A program made the position numbers and the translations under genes. Positions 1 to 8,300 of a stretch of 35,821 nt of DNA are shown here, piece after piece. Source of the DNA: Isotricha intestinalis (Eukaryota; Ciliophora; Litostomatea; Vestibuliferida; Isotrichidae); NCBI GenBank assembly GCA_023807065.1, contig JAJJLU010003717.1:1-35821 (forward strand). The letters run 5' to 3'. The stretch's first letter is position 1. Each line of letters begins with the position of its first letter. The notes below the pieces were generated by a model. The model worked only from the letters and a program-made list of their open reading frames with translations, was not told where the DNA came from and did not search any database.

Positions 1-65
1 TTTTTTACAATATATATTTTAAGTATATTATGAAAAATTTAATTATATTTTAAATATTATCATTA

Positions 66-992
66 TTAATTATTTTCACAAAATACTTCTTTCCAATTGT
101 TTACACATCCTTTATTAAAAATATCTTCATAATCTATTTTTCTAACAGATTCATTTGTTGTTTTATTAATAGAAATTAAATAAATATGACTAATAATCAT
201 TAAAGTAATAAGAAAAATAAAAAAACATACAAAAATTAAATTAATACCTCCAAGAATAATAACAGGGAAACAATTAAAATCACTATCTTTATTTTCTTTA
301 ACTTTTATTTTTTTTAAATGATATAATCTAACAATAATAAAAAATTCAAAAATACAAATTGGTAATAAATGAAAAAAAGAAATAAATAAAAAATAAAAAA
401 ATAATTTCAAATTATTTTTACCAATACAATTTGAAATAAAACCACAATGATGATCATGTCTTTCAATACATATTCCACAAAATTTGCAATGAAAAGTTCT
501 TAAATTTTTTATGATTGAACATGTTGAACAATATTTTAATTTAAAAATTTTATTATTTATTATTTTAACTGGATTAATTTCTATATAATGTTCTAATGAA
601 ATTTTTTCTCCTATTTGATAACCTGGAATTGATGTAGATAAATAAAAAAAAGTTATTAATGTGATAATAAAAGTTATAATTGTTAAAATCATTAATTTTT
701 TATATAAAATATTATTTTCTTTATCTAAAAGTGAAATCATTGAATATAAATTTTTTTCATAAAAGAATGTTCCAATTAATAATAAAATAAAAGTAGTTAA
801 TGCTCCTCTTAAATCATTATATAAAGGAAAACGCCTTTTTTTTCCAAATAAATAGAAAAAATTTAATTCTGTGGTTTCTTTTTTTATGTTTTCATTATAT
901 TGTTCCAAATTAGTATTTATTCTATTACTTATTTCAAAATAATCATTAAAATTACTAGTAATATTATTTCCTGTATTTTCATACATTATCAA
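66..992 (-). CDS. DHHC-type protein S-acyltransferase (palmitoyltransferase)
   Basis: This 308-residue membrane protein should transfer palmitate to cysteines of target proteins, at an internal or plasma membrane. Four hydrophobic segments are visible, near residues 64-80, 100-120, 197-225 and 245-275. The cysteine-rich domain lies between helices 2 and 3: CSTC, then HCKFCGIC, then HDHHC with the catalytic Cys at residue 183, then NCIG. After helix 4 the family's TTxE motif is present as TTNE, followed by a C-terminal part of the form NKGCVNNW. The Pro-Trp that usually follows DHHC is replaced by Gly-Phe. Length and topology are normal for the family. The gene ends in TAA close to the left edge of the window. 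The substrate is unknown; the enzyme class is well supported. Confidence 0.93.
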   Translation of the reverse strand: MIMYENTGNNITSNFNDYFEISNRINTNLEQYNENIKKETTELNFFYLFGKKRRFPLYNDLRGALTTFILLLIGTFFYEKNLYSMISLLDKENNILYKKLMILTIITFIITLITFFYLSTSIPGYQIGEKISLEHYIEINPVKIINNKIFKLKYCSTCSIIKNLRTFHCKFCGICIERHDHHCGFISNCIGKNNLKLFFYFLFISFFHLLPICIFEFFIIVRLYHLKKIKVKENKDSDFNCFPVIILGGINLIFVCFFIFLITLMIISHIYLISINKTTNESVRKIDYEDIFNKGCVNNWKEVFCENN

Positions 993-1574
993 TTATAAAA
1001 AATTTATTTTTTTTTCTAATAAAATACATTTAATAAAAAACTTCATTAATTAAATATAATAACATTAAAAAAATATTTAAAATAATAAAGAGTTACTCCT
1101 TTTATATACATTTTATAAAATATTTAATTATTTTTTTCAACTTAATTTTTTATTTTCTGCTACAATTGAAGTAGGATAAATAGAATAAAAGAAATAATAT
1201 GATAAGGAGTTAATTTTTTGATTCTTATATTTAATTTGTGTTATTAGATATTATCTTAATTTTCAAAAAATTATCAAAACAAAAAAAATATTATAAATTA
1301 AAAGAAATAAAGGTTATTATTAAATTTTTAAATAAATATGAAATAGAAGGAATCATAATAACATTTAATGATTTCTGACTATTTAATAATTATAATTAGA
1401 AAAGATTTTCCATAAAATAGTTTTATTTTCTATAATAAAACAATTAAAAAATTTAATTAAATAATAAAAAACTAAGAAATGTTTGAAAAAATTTAAAATA
1501 TAAAATTAAATATTTTATGATTAAAACTGAAAAAAAAAATTCTAAAATTATTATTTTTATATATTCCTAAATTA
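993..1574. other. intergenic region between divergent DHHC and LRR-like genes
   Basis: This 582-base AT-rich stretch separates two divergently transcribed genes and should hold both promoters. I see no gene, structural RNA or repeat. One + strand frame is open for 47 codons at 1235-1375 and reads like protein (Leu/Ile/Lys-rich), then meets TGA at 1376. A run of that length is about what chance would give in this much AT-rich DNA, so I do not call it a relic. Confidence 0.5.
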
Positions 1575-3893
1575 ATGAGAAATAATATATCATTTGAAAG
1601 TCAATCAACATTAAAAAATGCATCAACAAAAACAGATTCCGAATCATCTCTTACTTATTCAATAACTGGAGAATTATTAACAAATTGTTTTGAGAATAAT
1701 TCTATAGCTCTTTCATATGAAGTTTTAATAGGACCATATTTACAATTTCAAAATAAAAACAATGAAATGGAAAAATTTTCGAATGAAATAGAACAAGAAA
1801 ACATTTATTTACTTTTTCAAGATAATATAAAAAAAATTATTAAATTTAATCATTCAGAAAGAATTGATTTAATTTTAAATGAAATTTTAAATTATGATGA
1901 AAATAAAAGATATTTTAATATAAATGCAAATTCAAAATTAATGTCAAAAATTGCTTATTTAGTAAGTCAATCTTTTATGAAATTTATTAATAATAAAAAT
2001 ATAAAAAATTTCTTTTATTTTCTTACATCATTTAATTTTATATCTGAAGAAATGTATAATTTCAGAAAAATCAATAATTTTAATCTTAAAAATTCATTAT
2101 TAAAAAATTCTATATCATCAAATTACTCATTTTATGATAATAAAAAAGACATTAAAAAAATTAAAATTAAAAACTTAGAAATGTTGAAAAATAAGTTTTC
2201 CTTTATTCAAAAAATTAAAATTTCACTTCCTTATTATTCTATTTCACCTTTAGATTATAATAATTATTTATTTTTTCTTTTTAATTATCAATGGATATTT
2301 GAGAATGTAAAAGAAATAGAAATAGATTTTACTTGTTTATTTATTTTTTCAGATAATGGAAAAAATTTAGAAAGAGAAGATGATTTTTATAAATTAATTA
2401 TCGCAATTTTTTATTTTCTAAATAAATTACATGATTATGAAATTTCCTCTTTAAAAATTATTATTCCATTTACTTTCTCAAAAGAGTTAAATCATTATCT
2501 ATCAAAAAGTATAAAAAAAATAAGACAAGATATAATTCAAAAAAGAACTAAAAATGAGAAATTAATAATAAATAAAAGTAAGACATCAAATATTGAAAAA
2601 GTTAAAAAAAAATTTCAACTATTACAAGTTTTTGATAATATTTTTCCAAATGTAAATTCTTTCTCAATGGAATTCAATTCAATTGATTGTCAATCATTTG
2701 AAAATTTAAATAATTTCCTTTCTAAAAACAATCAAATTCAAGTTTTAGATTTAAGAATTTTTCCATTTACTACTGAAAGTAATTTTTCTATTTATTTAAA
2801 TAATGTTCAATTGAAAAAAATATGTGAAATAAATCAAATGATAGAAATAGAAAAAAATTCATTTGAAACAATTATTAAAAAAAGAGAGTATATAAATAAT
2901 GATGAAATTAATTATTATTTAGATTTACTTTCAATTCCTTTTGATAAAAATTTAAAAGATTTATTTTCCAATATTGAAGAATCTAAAAATTCTTTAAATA
3001 ATTTGAAGATTGACTTTACTTTACCAGAAATAATTGTAAACAAAGAAAATTATACTATAAAAATTATAAATTTTATAATAGATTTATTTGGTTTATTAAA
3101 TTCAAATGTTTTAAAAATAAATTCTTTAGAATTAAATTCTTCAAATTTAATATTAGATTCAGATAAATATTTATATATTAATGAAAAATTATTATTATAT
3201 ATTTTAAAATTAGGAATGAATAAAACTTTAAAAACTCTAAATTTTAACTTCAAAATATTTAATTTTGAAAATTTGATATTTTTAATTCCTATAAATATAG
3301 TATCTTTATCTTTAGGTAAATTATGTTATATAACAACTAAAAATTTTATTCATGATCTTAAATACTTGAATAAATTAGGTTATTTATCTTTTTCAATATT
3401 CAGTCAAAAAGAATCTCTTGAAAAAAACTATGAATTATTAAAAGAATTTATAATTACTAACAATTTACCAACTTCTTTAATCGAAATAAATGTTAATTGT
3501 CTTATTAATATTTCATATGAAAAAATTAAAGATTTAATTAATCAAGACTTAATCAAAAATAGATATATTCAAAATTTAATTTTAAATTTTGATTTTGATT
3601 ATATTAAAAGAGAAAAATTAGTTTCTAAAAATCTTTGTCAAAGAGAATTAAATGATTTAATAAAGAAAAATGAAAAACAATTTAATTACATTTCATCAAT
3701 AAAATCTAATTTCAAAGAATCTATAATTAGAATTTTTAATAAGAAAATCCCATTTAATAATAATGAAAATAATGAAATTAAAGATATTTTAACAGAAAAA
3801 ACTAATTCAATTAACTTTTGTAAAATTTTCAAAAATATTTATATGTTTTTAGGGAAGACTAAATCAAAATCAATTAAAATAAATTTGAATTAA
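1575..3893 (+). CDS. large hypothetical protein with irregular leucine-rich-repeat-like segments
   Basis: This 772-residue protein is not recognised as a named family. The N-terminal 60 residues are Ser/Thr/Asn-rich and probably disordered. From about residue 215 onward, short strand-like runs alternate with helical stretches rich in Leu, Phe, Ile and Asn. Examples are VKEIEIDFTCLF, NQIQVLDLRIF, LNNLKIDFTLPEI, INSLELNSSNL, LKTLNFNFKIF and IVSLSLGKL. The LxxLxLxF spacing suggests irregular leucine-rich repeats in a ribonuclease-inhibitor-like fold, as in many protist scaffold or F-box-associated proteins. No F-box, signal peptide or membrane helix is evident. The start is the first ATG of a long frame, in an A/T-rich leader. 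The next gene converges on it, 115 bases beyond its TAA stop. The LRR assignment is an inference from pattern. Confidence 0.75.
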   Translation: MRNNISFESQSTLKNASTKTDSESSLTYSITGELLTNCFENNSIALSYEVLIGPYLQFQNKNNEMEKFSNEIEQENIYLLFQDNIKKIIKFNHSERIDLILNEILNYDENKRYFNINANSKLMSKIAYLVSQSFMKFINNKNIKNFFYFLTSFNFISEEMYNFRKINNFNLKNSLLKNSISSNYSFYDNKKDIKKIKIKNLEMLKNKFSFIQKIKISLPYYSISPLDYNNYLFFLFNYQWIFENVKEIEIDFTCLFIFSDNGKNLEREDDFYKLIIAIFYFLNKLHDYEISSLKIIIPFTFSKELNHYLSKSIKKIRQDIIQKRTKNEKLIINKSKTSNIEKVKKKFQLLQVFDNIFPNVNSFSMEFNSIDCQSFENLNNFLSKNNQIQVLDLRIFPFTTESNFSIYLNNVQLKKICEINQMIEIEKNSFETIIKKREYINNDEINYYLDLLSIPFDKNLKDLFSNIEESKNSLNNLKIDFTLPEIIVNKENYTIKIINFIIDLFGLLNSNVLKINSLELNSSNLILDSDKYLYINEKLLLYILKLGMNKTLKTLNFNFKIFNFENLIFLIPINIVSLSLGKLCYITTKNFIHDLKYLNKLGYLSFSIFSQKESLEKNYELLKEFIITNNLPTSLIEINVNCLINISYEKIKDLINQDLIKNRYIQNLILNFDFDYIKREKLVSKNLCQRELNDLIKKNEKQFNYISSIKSNFKESIIRIFNKKIPFNNNENNEIKDILTEKTNSINFCKIFKNIYMFLGKTKSKSIKINLN

Positions 3894-4008
3894 TCTTCCT
3901 ATAAACTTATATAAATAGAAATAATATTAAATTTAATAAATTAGCTTCACAAAATTAATAGAACCATATAAACACTTATTAATTAATTTTAATTATAATT
4001 AATCATAT

Positions 4009-5766
4009 TTAACAAAAAATTATATAATTTATTTCTTGTGGATTTAATTTTTGACCAATCCAAATTTTTAATCCTTTTTCAGATGATGAAGCAATATAAT
4101 TATTAATAGGAACTACAAGAGTATAAAATTTTTCTAATGAAACATTAATAAATTGTATAATTTCAAAAGTTTTAATATTATAAAATCTTATAGAAAAATC
4201 TTTAAACATTATTTGTAAAATTTCTTTTGTTAACAAACCAATTTCTAATGATTCTTGTTGTAAATTTATACTTTTTTTTTTTTGAAAATTCTCATCTAAA
4301 ACATTTAATATATTAGATTTTGAAATAAACACACAATTATTTTCATCTAAAGCAAATAAATTAATAATTGGATTATCACTTAATATTATCTGAAATTTAG
4401 AATCATTTAAAGATAATAATATATTATTTTGAGAATAACAAATATTATTTTTAGGAAATTCTATAATAGAATAAATAGGATATTCACAATCAATAACTTT
4501 AATTTTTTTTGCTTTTTCTATATCCCAAATATAAATTTTATTTTCTGAAGAAATACAATATAAATTATTATTATTAAAATCTATTATATTTATTATAGGA
4601 TTATCATTTGAAAAGGAAGAATCTAATTGAAGAAAATTATTAAAATTCCATATTTTAATTTGATTATCTTCACTTCCAGTTGCTATTTTTATTTTATTTT
4701 CAGTTGAACTTTTTAATTTTATCATTTTATTTATATTTTTTGAATGTGCTGAAATTGAAGATATTTCTTTATTTGTTATTATATTATATGCTTTTAAATT
4801 ACCTCCAGTTGCATAAATTACTATTGATTTATTTATTCCAATTATATTTGAAATTTTTTCTTTTTCTTCTATTAAATCTATGTTTTGATAAAAGTAAAAA
4901 TATTCAAATGTTATTATATAATTTGTTTTAAAATAATTAATAATATCTTTTGAATATTTTTTTAAATTACTTTTATCTTTGATTTTAAATTCAGTTTTAT
5001 TTAATCTTGTTGTATAATCAAAATTACATAAAAGAGAATAATTTAAAAAATCTTTTCCAAAAATAAAATTAGTATATAATAATTCAATAAAACTTAATAT
5101 TTCTTCATTTAATCTTTTATTTGTTGCATAAATATTTTCAAAATCTTTTTTAACATTAATATAATTTTCATTGTTGGAAATACTTTCCAAAAAATTATTT
5201 TTTTCATTTTCATTATATTTAAAAATATTATTTATTTCTTCTTTTAATTTATCAATTTTTCTTTCAGATAATTCATTATAATAATTCTGTAAAGATTTAA
5301 TATTATGATTTAAGTGTCTTTTATGACATTTATTACAAAGAGTTTTAGAACAAGTATAACAAAAAAATTCTATTTTATGATTAATATGTTGTTGACAAAT
5401 ACAATTAAAGTAAATTTGTCTTTTTGAAAAAATATGATTTTTTTCATTTTCATTAAAAATATTTCTACATTCATTACAATAATATTTATTGCAATTAATA
5501 CAATATTCATATTCTTCATTAGGAGAATTATTAGAACAAATATAACATTTATTACTTTTTTCTATTTTTCCTGCTTTTAAATTCAAATAATCATTTAAAG
5601 GAATTCTTACTGAATTTCCACATTCACAATTTAATAAAATTTCAATTGTTCCATTTTCATTAAAATTATTAATAAATAAAGGAAGAATTGGTATTCTTAT
5701 TGAGCATTTAGGACATAATAATATTTTAGGAAATAAATCATTTTCACTATTCATTGAGTCATCCAT
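4009..5766 (-). CDS. B-box zinc-finger protein with coiled coil and C-terminal WD40-like propeller
   Basis: This 585-residue protein has a TRIM-like order without a clear RING. An N-terminal metal site is suggested by C18/C21 and C47/C49. A first B-box-like finger spans about residues 74-100 (CYIC, then YCINC, then YYCNEC). A second follows at about 118-155 (CICQQH, FFCYTC, LCNKCHKRH, NHN). A Lys/Glu/Asn-rich coiled coil runs to about 240. The C-terminal half has WD40-like blades, the clearest being ATGSEDNQIKIWNF, then IYIWDIEKAKKI and GLKIWIG. Such proteins act as cytoplasmic scaffolds or, with a RING, as ubiquitin ligases; without one, scaffolding is likelier. It is related in its N-terminal half to the gene at 22825-24156. 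It starts only 85 bases from the divergent coiled-coil gene at 5852, suggesting a shared promoter. Confidence 0.85.
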   Translation of the reverse strand: MDDSMNSENDLFPKILLCPKCSIRIPILPLFINNFNENGTIEILLNCECGNSVRIPLNDYLNLKAGKIEKSNKCYICSNNSPNEEYEYCINCNKYYCNECRNIFNENEKNHIFSKRQIYFNCICQQHINHKIEFFCYTCSKTLCNKCHKRHLNHNIKSLQNYYNELSERKIDKLKEEINNIFKYNENEKNNFLESISNNENYINVKKDFENIYATNKRLNEEILSFIELLYTNFIFGKDFLNYSLLCNFDYTTRLNKTEFKIKDKSNLKKYSKDIINYFKTNYIITFEYFYFYQNIDLIEEKEKISNIIGINKSIVIYATGGNLKAYNIITNKEISSISAHSKNINKMIKLKSSTENKIKIATGSEDNQIKIWNFNNFLQLDSSFSNDNPIINIIDFNNNNLYCISSENKIYIWDIEKAKKIKVIDCEYPIYSIIEFPKNNICYSQNNILLSLNDSKFQIILSDNPIINLFALDENNCVFISKSNILNVLDENFQKKKSINLQQESLEIGLLTKEILQIMFKDFSIRFYNIKTFEIIQFINVSLEKFYTLVVPINNYIASSSEKGLKIWIGQKLNPQEINYIIFC

Positions 5767-5851
5767 AAATTTCAGAAAAAAATCTAATAAAAAATTTTAA
5801 AAAAAATCCTAAAAAAAAAAAATAAAAAATTAAAAAAAATAATTAAAAAAA
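5767..5851. promoter_or_regulatory. short divergent promoter region
   Basis: Only 85 bases separate the start codons of the B-box/WD40 gene (-) and the dynein-docking-like gene (+). The stretch is almost entirely A on the + strand, with a few T. Both promoters must lie here or inside the genes, so co-expression is plausible. No specific factor site is recognisable. Confidence 0.4.
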
Positions 5852-7543
5852 ATGCAACCTCAAGAAGACCCAAACGCTCCTTCATTACCAACTCAACAAC
5901 AAATAGAAGAAGAAGAAGAATATGAAGAATCATCAGAAGATGATGATATAGAAATAGATGATGCTTTTAAAAGAAATAAATTTGAAGTTAAAGAAATAGA
6001 AGCAATTCAGAAAGAAATTCAAGAAATAACAAAAGACATTGAAAAGAAAAAAATTGAATTAAGAATTTCAGATGAAAGATACACAACAAAGCAAAGAGAA
6101 TATAATGAATTACAAGGAAAGCCAAATCCTTTAACTGAAGAAGAAAAAGAGAAAAAAAAGAAAGAAAGAAATGATTCTAAAGGACATAAATATGATGAAC
6201 CAAAAAAAGATTATGCTGCTAAAGAGAAATTAAATGATACTGCAAGAAGAAAATTAAAACAATTAGGTAAAAAAGAAAATGAATCTGAAAGTTTAACTCA
6301 ATTAATTAATGATACAAATTTAGATATAGAAGATTTAAAAAATCAAATTGAAAATTTAAGAAAACAAAAAAGTCAAAGTATGAATCAATTAAATTTAATA
6401 GAAAAAACAAATGAAAAATTAAAAAAAGATACTGAAGAATTAAAGAAAAAAAATGAAAATACAAATAAAAAAATAGAAGAGAATGATAATAATGAATTAA
6501 TGTCAAAAACTCAACTTGGATTTGAACAAAGAAAAAACTTTGAAAGAAGAAGAGATAAATTAGAAGCTAAATATCATAAAATAATTGAAGCTAATATTGA
6601 AAGAGAAAGAGAAAGAAAAAAAGAACAAGCAAAAAAAAGACAATTATTAGGAATGATGGCAACTAATGCAATGAATAATTCTAAAAAAAATAAAAATGAA
6701 AAAGAAATTGAAGAACAAATTAAAAAATTACATAATGAAGAAATTTCAGATAGAATTCCTATATTAGATGTTACTTTAGATAAATGGAAAAATATTAATA
6801 AAATTAAAAAAAATATGCTTGATAAATATATTAAAAATGCAGAAGTTTTAAAAGAAGCTTTTGATATTATTATGAAATTTTTAGGTGTTCATGAATATGA
6901 TGAATTACCTATTATTTTTGAAAAAAATGAAGAACAAAATTCTAATATTGAAATGTATATTACTCAATTAACTGATTTAAATGATGAAAAAGAAGAAAAA
7001 AAAATTATTTTCCAACAACAAATTGAAGAATTAAAGTTAAGAAAAGATAATAGACAAAATGAAAAACAAAATTTTGGAGATGATAAAAAAGCAAATATTG
7101 ATAAATTAAATGAAAAAATTAAAGAAATTGAAAATGATATTAATTCAAAAAGAGATTTTTTTAATAGGTTACAACCTGAAACAGATAAATTTTTACAAAA
7201 ATTAAATCAAACTTATGTTTCTGATTATGTTCCTAATAAAATTCCACTTGATAATTTAAAATATACTGAAGATAATGTTAAAACTATTATGGATAATATT
7301 CAAAATTATTATAAATTAATTACTCAATTTGAAAAATCTATTAATAATCCTAATAAAGATGATTATGTTAATAAAAAACTTGATGAATTAAGACTTGATA
7401 TGAGAGAAAAATTAGAAAATTTCAAAAAAGAAAATTGTATGAATACTAAACAAGTTAAAAGTGATTTAAAAAATTCTGGAAATAATTATGATGAAACTAT
7501 TAAAAAGTTATCTAAGGTTATTGTTGAACAAGCTAATGCTTAG
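5852..7543 (+). CDS. coiled-coil protein resembling outer dynein arm docking complex subunits (CCDC63/CCDC114/CCDC151 type)
   Basis: This 563-residue protein begins with an acidic, disordered stretch (residues 1-40), then forms long coiled coils rich in Lys, Glu, Asn and Gln. The likeness to docking-complex proteins is in the order of segments. First come paired N-terminal coils. Then there is a Lys/Arg-rich linker (IERERERKKEQAKKRQ), then a central part around residues 300-380 with EAFDIIMKFLGVHEYDELP followed by a TQLTDLNDEKEEKK coil. This recalls the conserved 'AF..I...TGV....E....F' block and following coil of CCDC63/114/151. Those proteins anchor outer dynein arms to ciliary doublet microtubules, so the gene suggests motile cilia. 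Coiled coils mislead easily, so another ciliary or structural role is possible. It ends in TAG, one of two such stops here. Confidence 0.55.
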   Translation: MQPQEDPNAPSLPTQQQIEEEEEYEESSEDDDIEIDDAFKRNKFEVKEIEAIQKEIQEITKDIEKKKIELRISDERYTTKQREYNELQGKPNPLTEEEKEKKKKERNDSKGHKYDEPKKDYAAKEKLNDTARRKLKQLGKKENESESLTQLINDTNLDIEDLKNQIENLRKQKSQSMNQLNLIEKTNEKLKKDTEELKKKNENTNKKIEENDNNELMSKTQLGFEQRKNFERRRDKLEAKYHKIIEANIERERERKKEQAKKRQLLGMMATNAMNNSKKNKNEKEIEEQIKKLHNEEISDRIPILDVTLDKWKNINKIKKNMLDKYIKNAEVLKEAFDIIMKFLGVHEYDELPIIFEKNEEQNSNIEMYITQLTDLNDEKEEKKIIFQQQIEELKLRKDNRQNEKQNFGDDKKANIDKLNEKIKEIENDINSKRDFFNRLQPETDKFLQKLNQTYVSDYVPNKIPLDNLKYTEDNVKTIMDNIQNYYKLITQFEKSINNPNKDDYVNKKLDELRLDMREKLENFKKENCMNTKQVKSDLKNSGNNYDETIKKLSKVIVEQANA

Positions 7544-8300
7544 TTACTATTTTTTTATATTTTTAAAAATTGAAATTTTTCTATTTTTTTTTATCACTAA
7601 TGTTATTTAATATAAAAATTTATCAAATCATTTTAAAATTTCTTTTTATTATATTGATATTTGAAATTTATATAATTTATGAAATATAAACATTTAAAAA
7701 TTAAAATGAAAAATAATAATTAATTAAAGCAATAAAAATTTTAACAATAAAAATATTATAAAAACCGAATTTCCAACAAAGATAAATTAATCTTATTTAT
7801 TGTTTTTTTTCTTTATAATTTTAAGAAATATCTATTTTTTAAATAAGAATAATGTTAGTTTGAAGTAAATTAATAAATTATTATAGTGAAAATCAAAGAT
7901 TATTATTCATCACTATCTGTAAATAGAAATTAATAAAAAGGAGAAAATTTAATAATTCTAAAAATAATTAATATTATAACAATAATTTATTTCAATTTTA
8001 AAGGTAATATAGTATCATTATATTTTTTTGAAATTGAATAATAAATAATTTATAATATATTATTCATTCAATAAATATTAAAAAACATTTAAATTGCATC
8101 AAACCAAATTAAAACCAAAACAAAATCGCTGAATTTCAAAATTCTAAATTTACACAAAAACATTAAAATTTTAAAATCAAAATATAACAACCGAAGAAAA
8201 AAAGAATAAAAAAATAATTAAAAAGATAAAAAACCAATAGAATTTCGGAAAAAAAGAACAATAAAATTTAAAAAAAACATAAAAAAAAAAAATTAAAGTA
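7544..8300. other. intergenic region and leader of the STK32-like kinase gene
   Basis: This 757-base stretch lies between two + strand genes and has frequent stops in the frames I read. I see no RNA gene or repeat. The last 200 bases differ from the rest: they are A-rich but carry more C (for example around 8097-8190) and end in a nearly pure-purine leader before the ATG at 8301. This C-enrichment continues into the 5' part of the kinase gene. Confidence 0.45.

Noticed and set aside
1235..1378. 47-codon protein-like open frame upstream of the LRR-like gene
   Set aside because: One run of this length is expected by chance in the six frames of a gap this size; no motif and no continuation.
3050..3253. 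67-codon open frame on the - strand inside the LRR-like gene
   Set aside because: Antisense shadow of the coding frame, rich in Phe/Ile/Lys, with no family likeness.
4009..5766. TRIM ubiquitin ligase
   Set aside because: The N-terminal cysteines do not make the C3HC4 pattern of a RING; only B-box-like fingers are supported.
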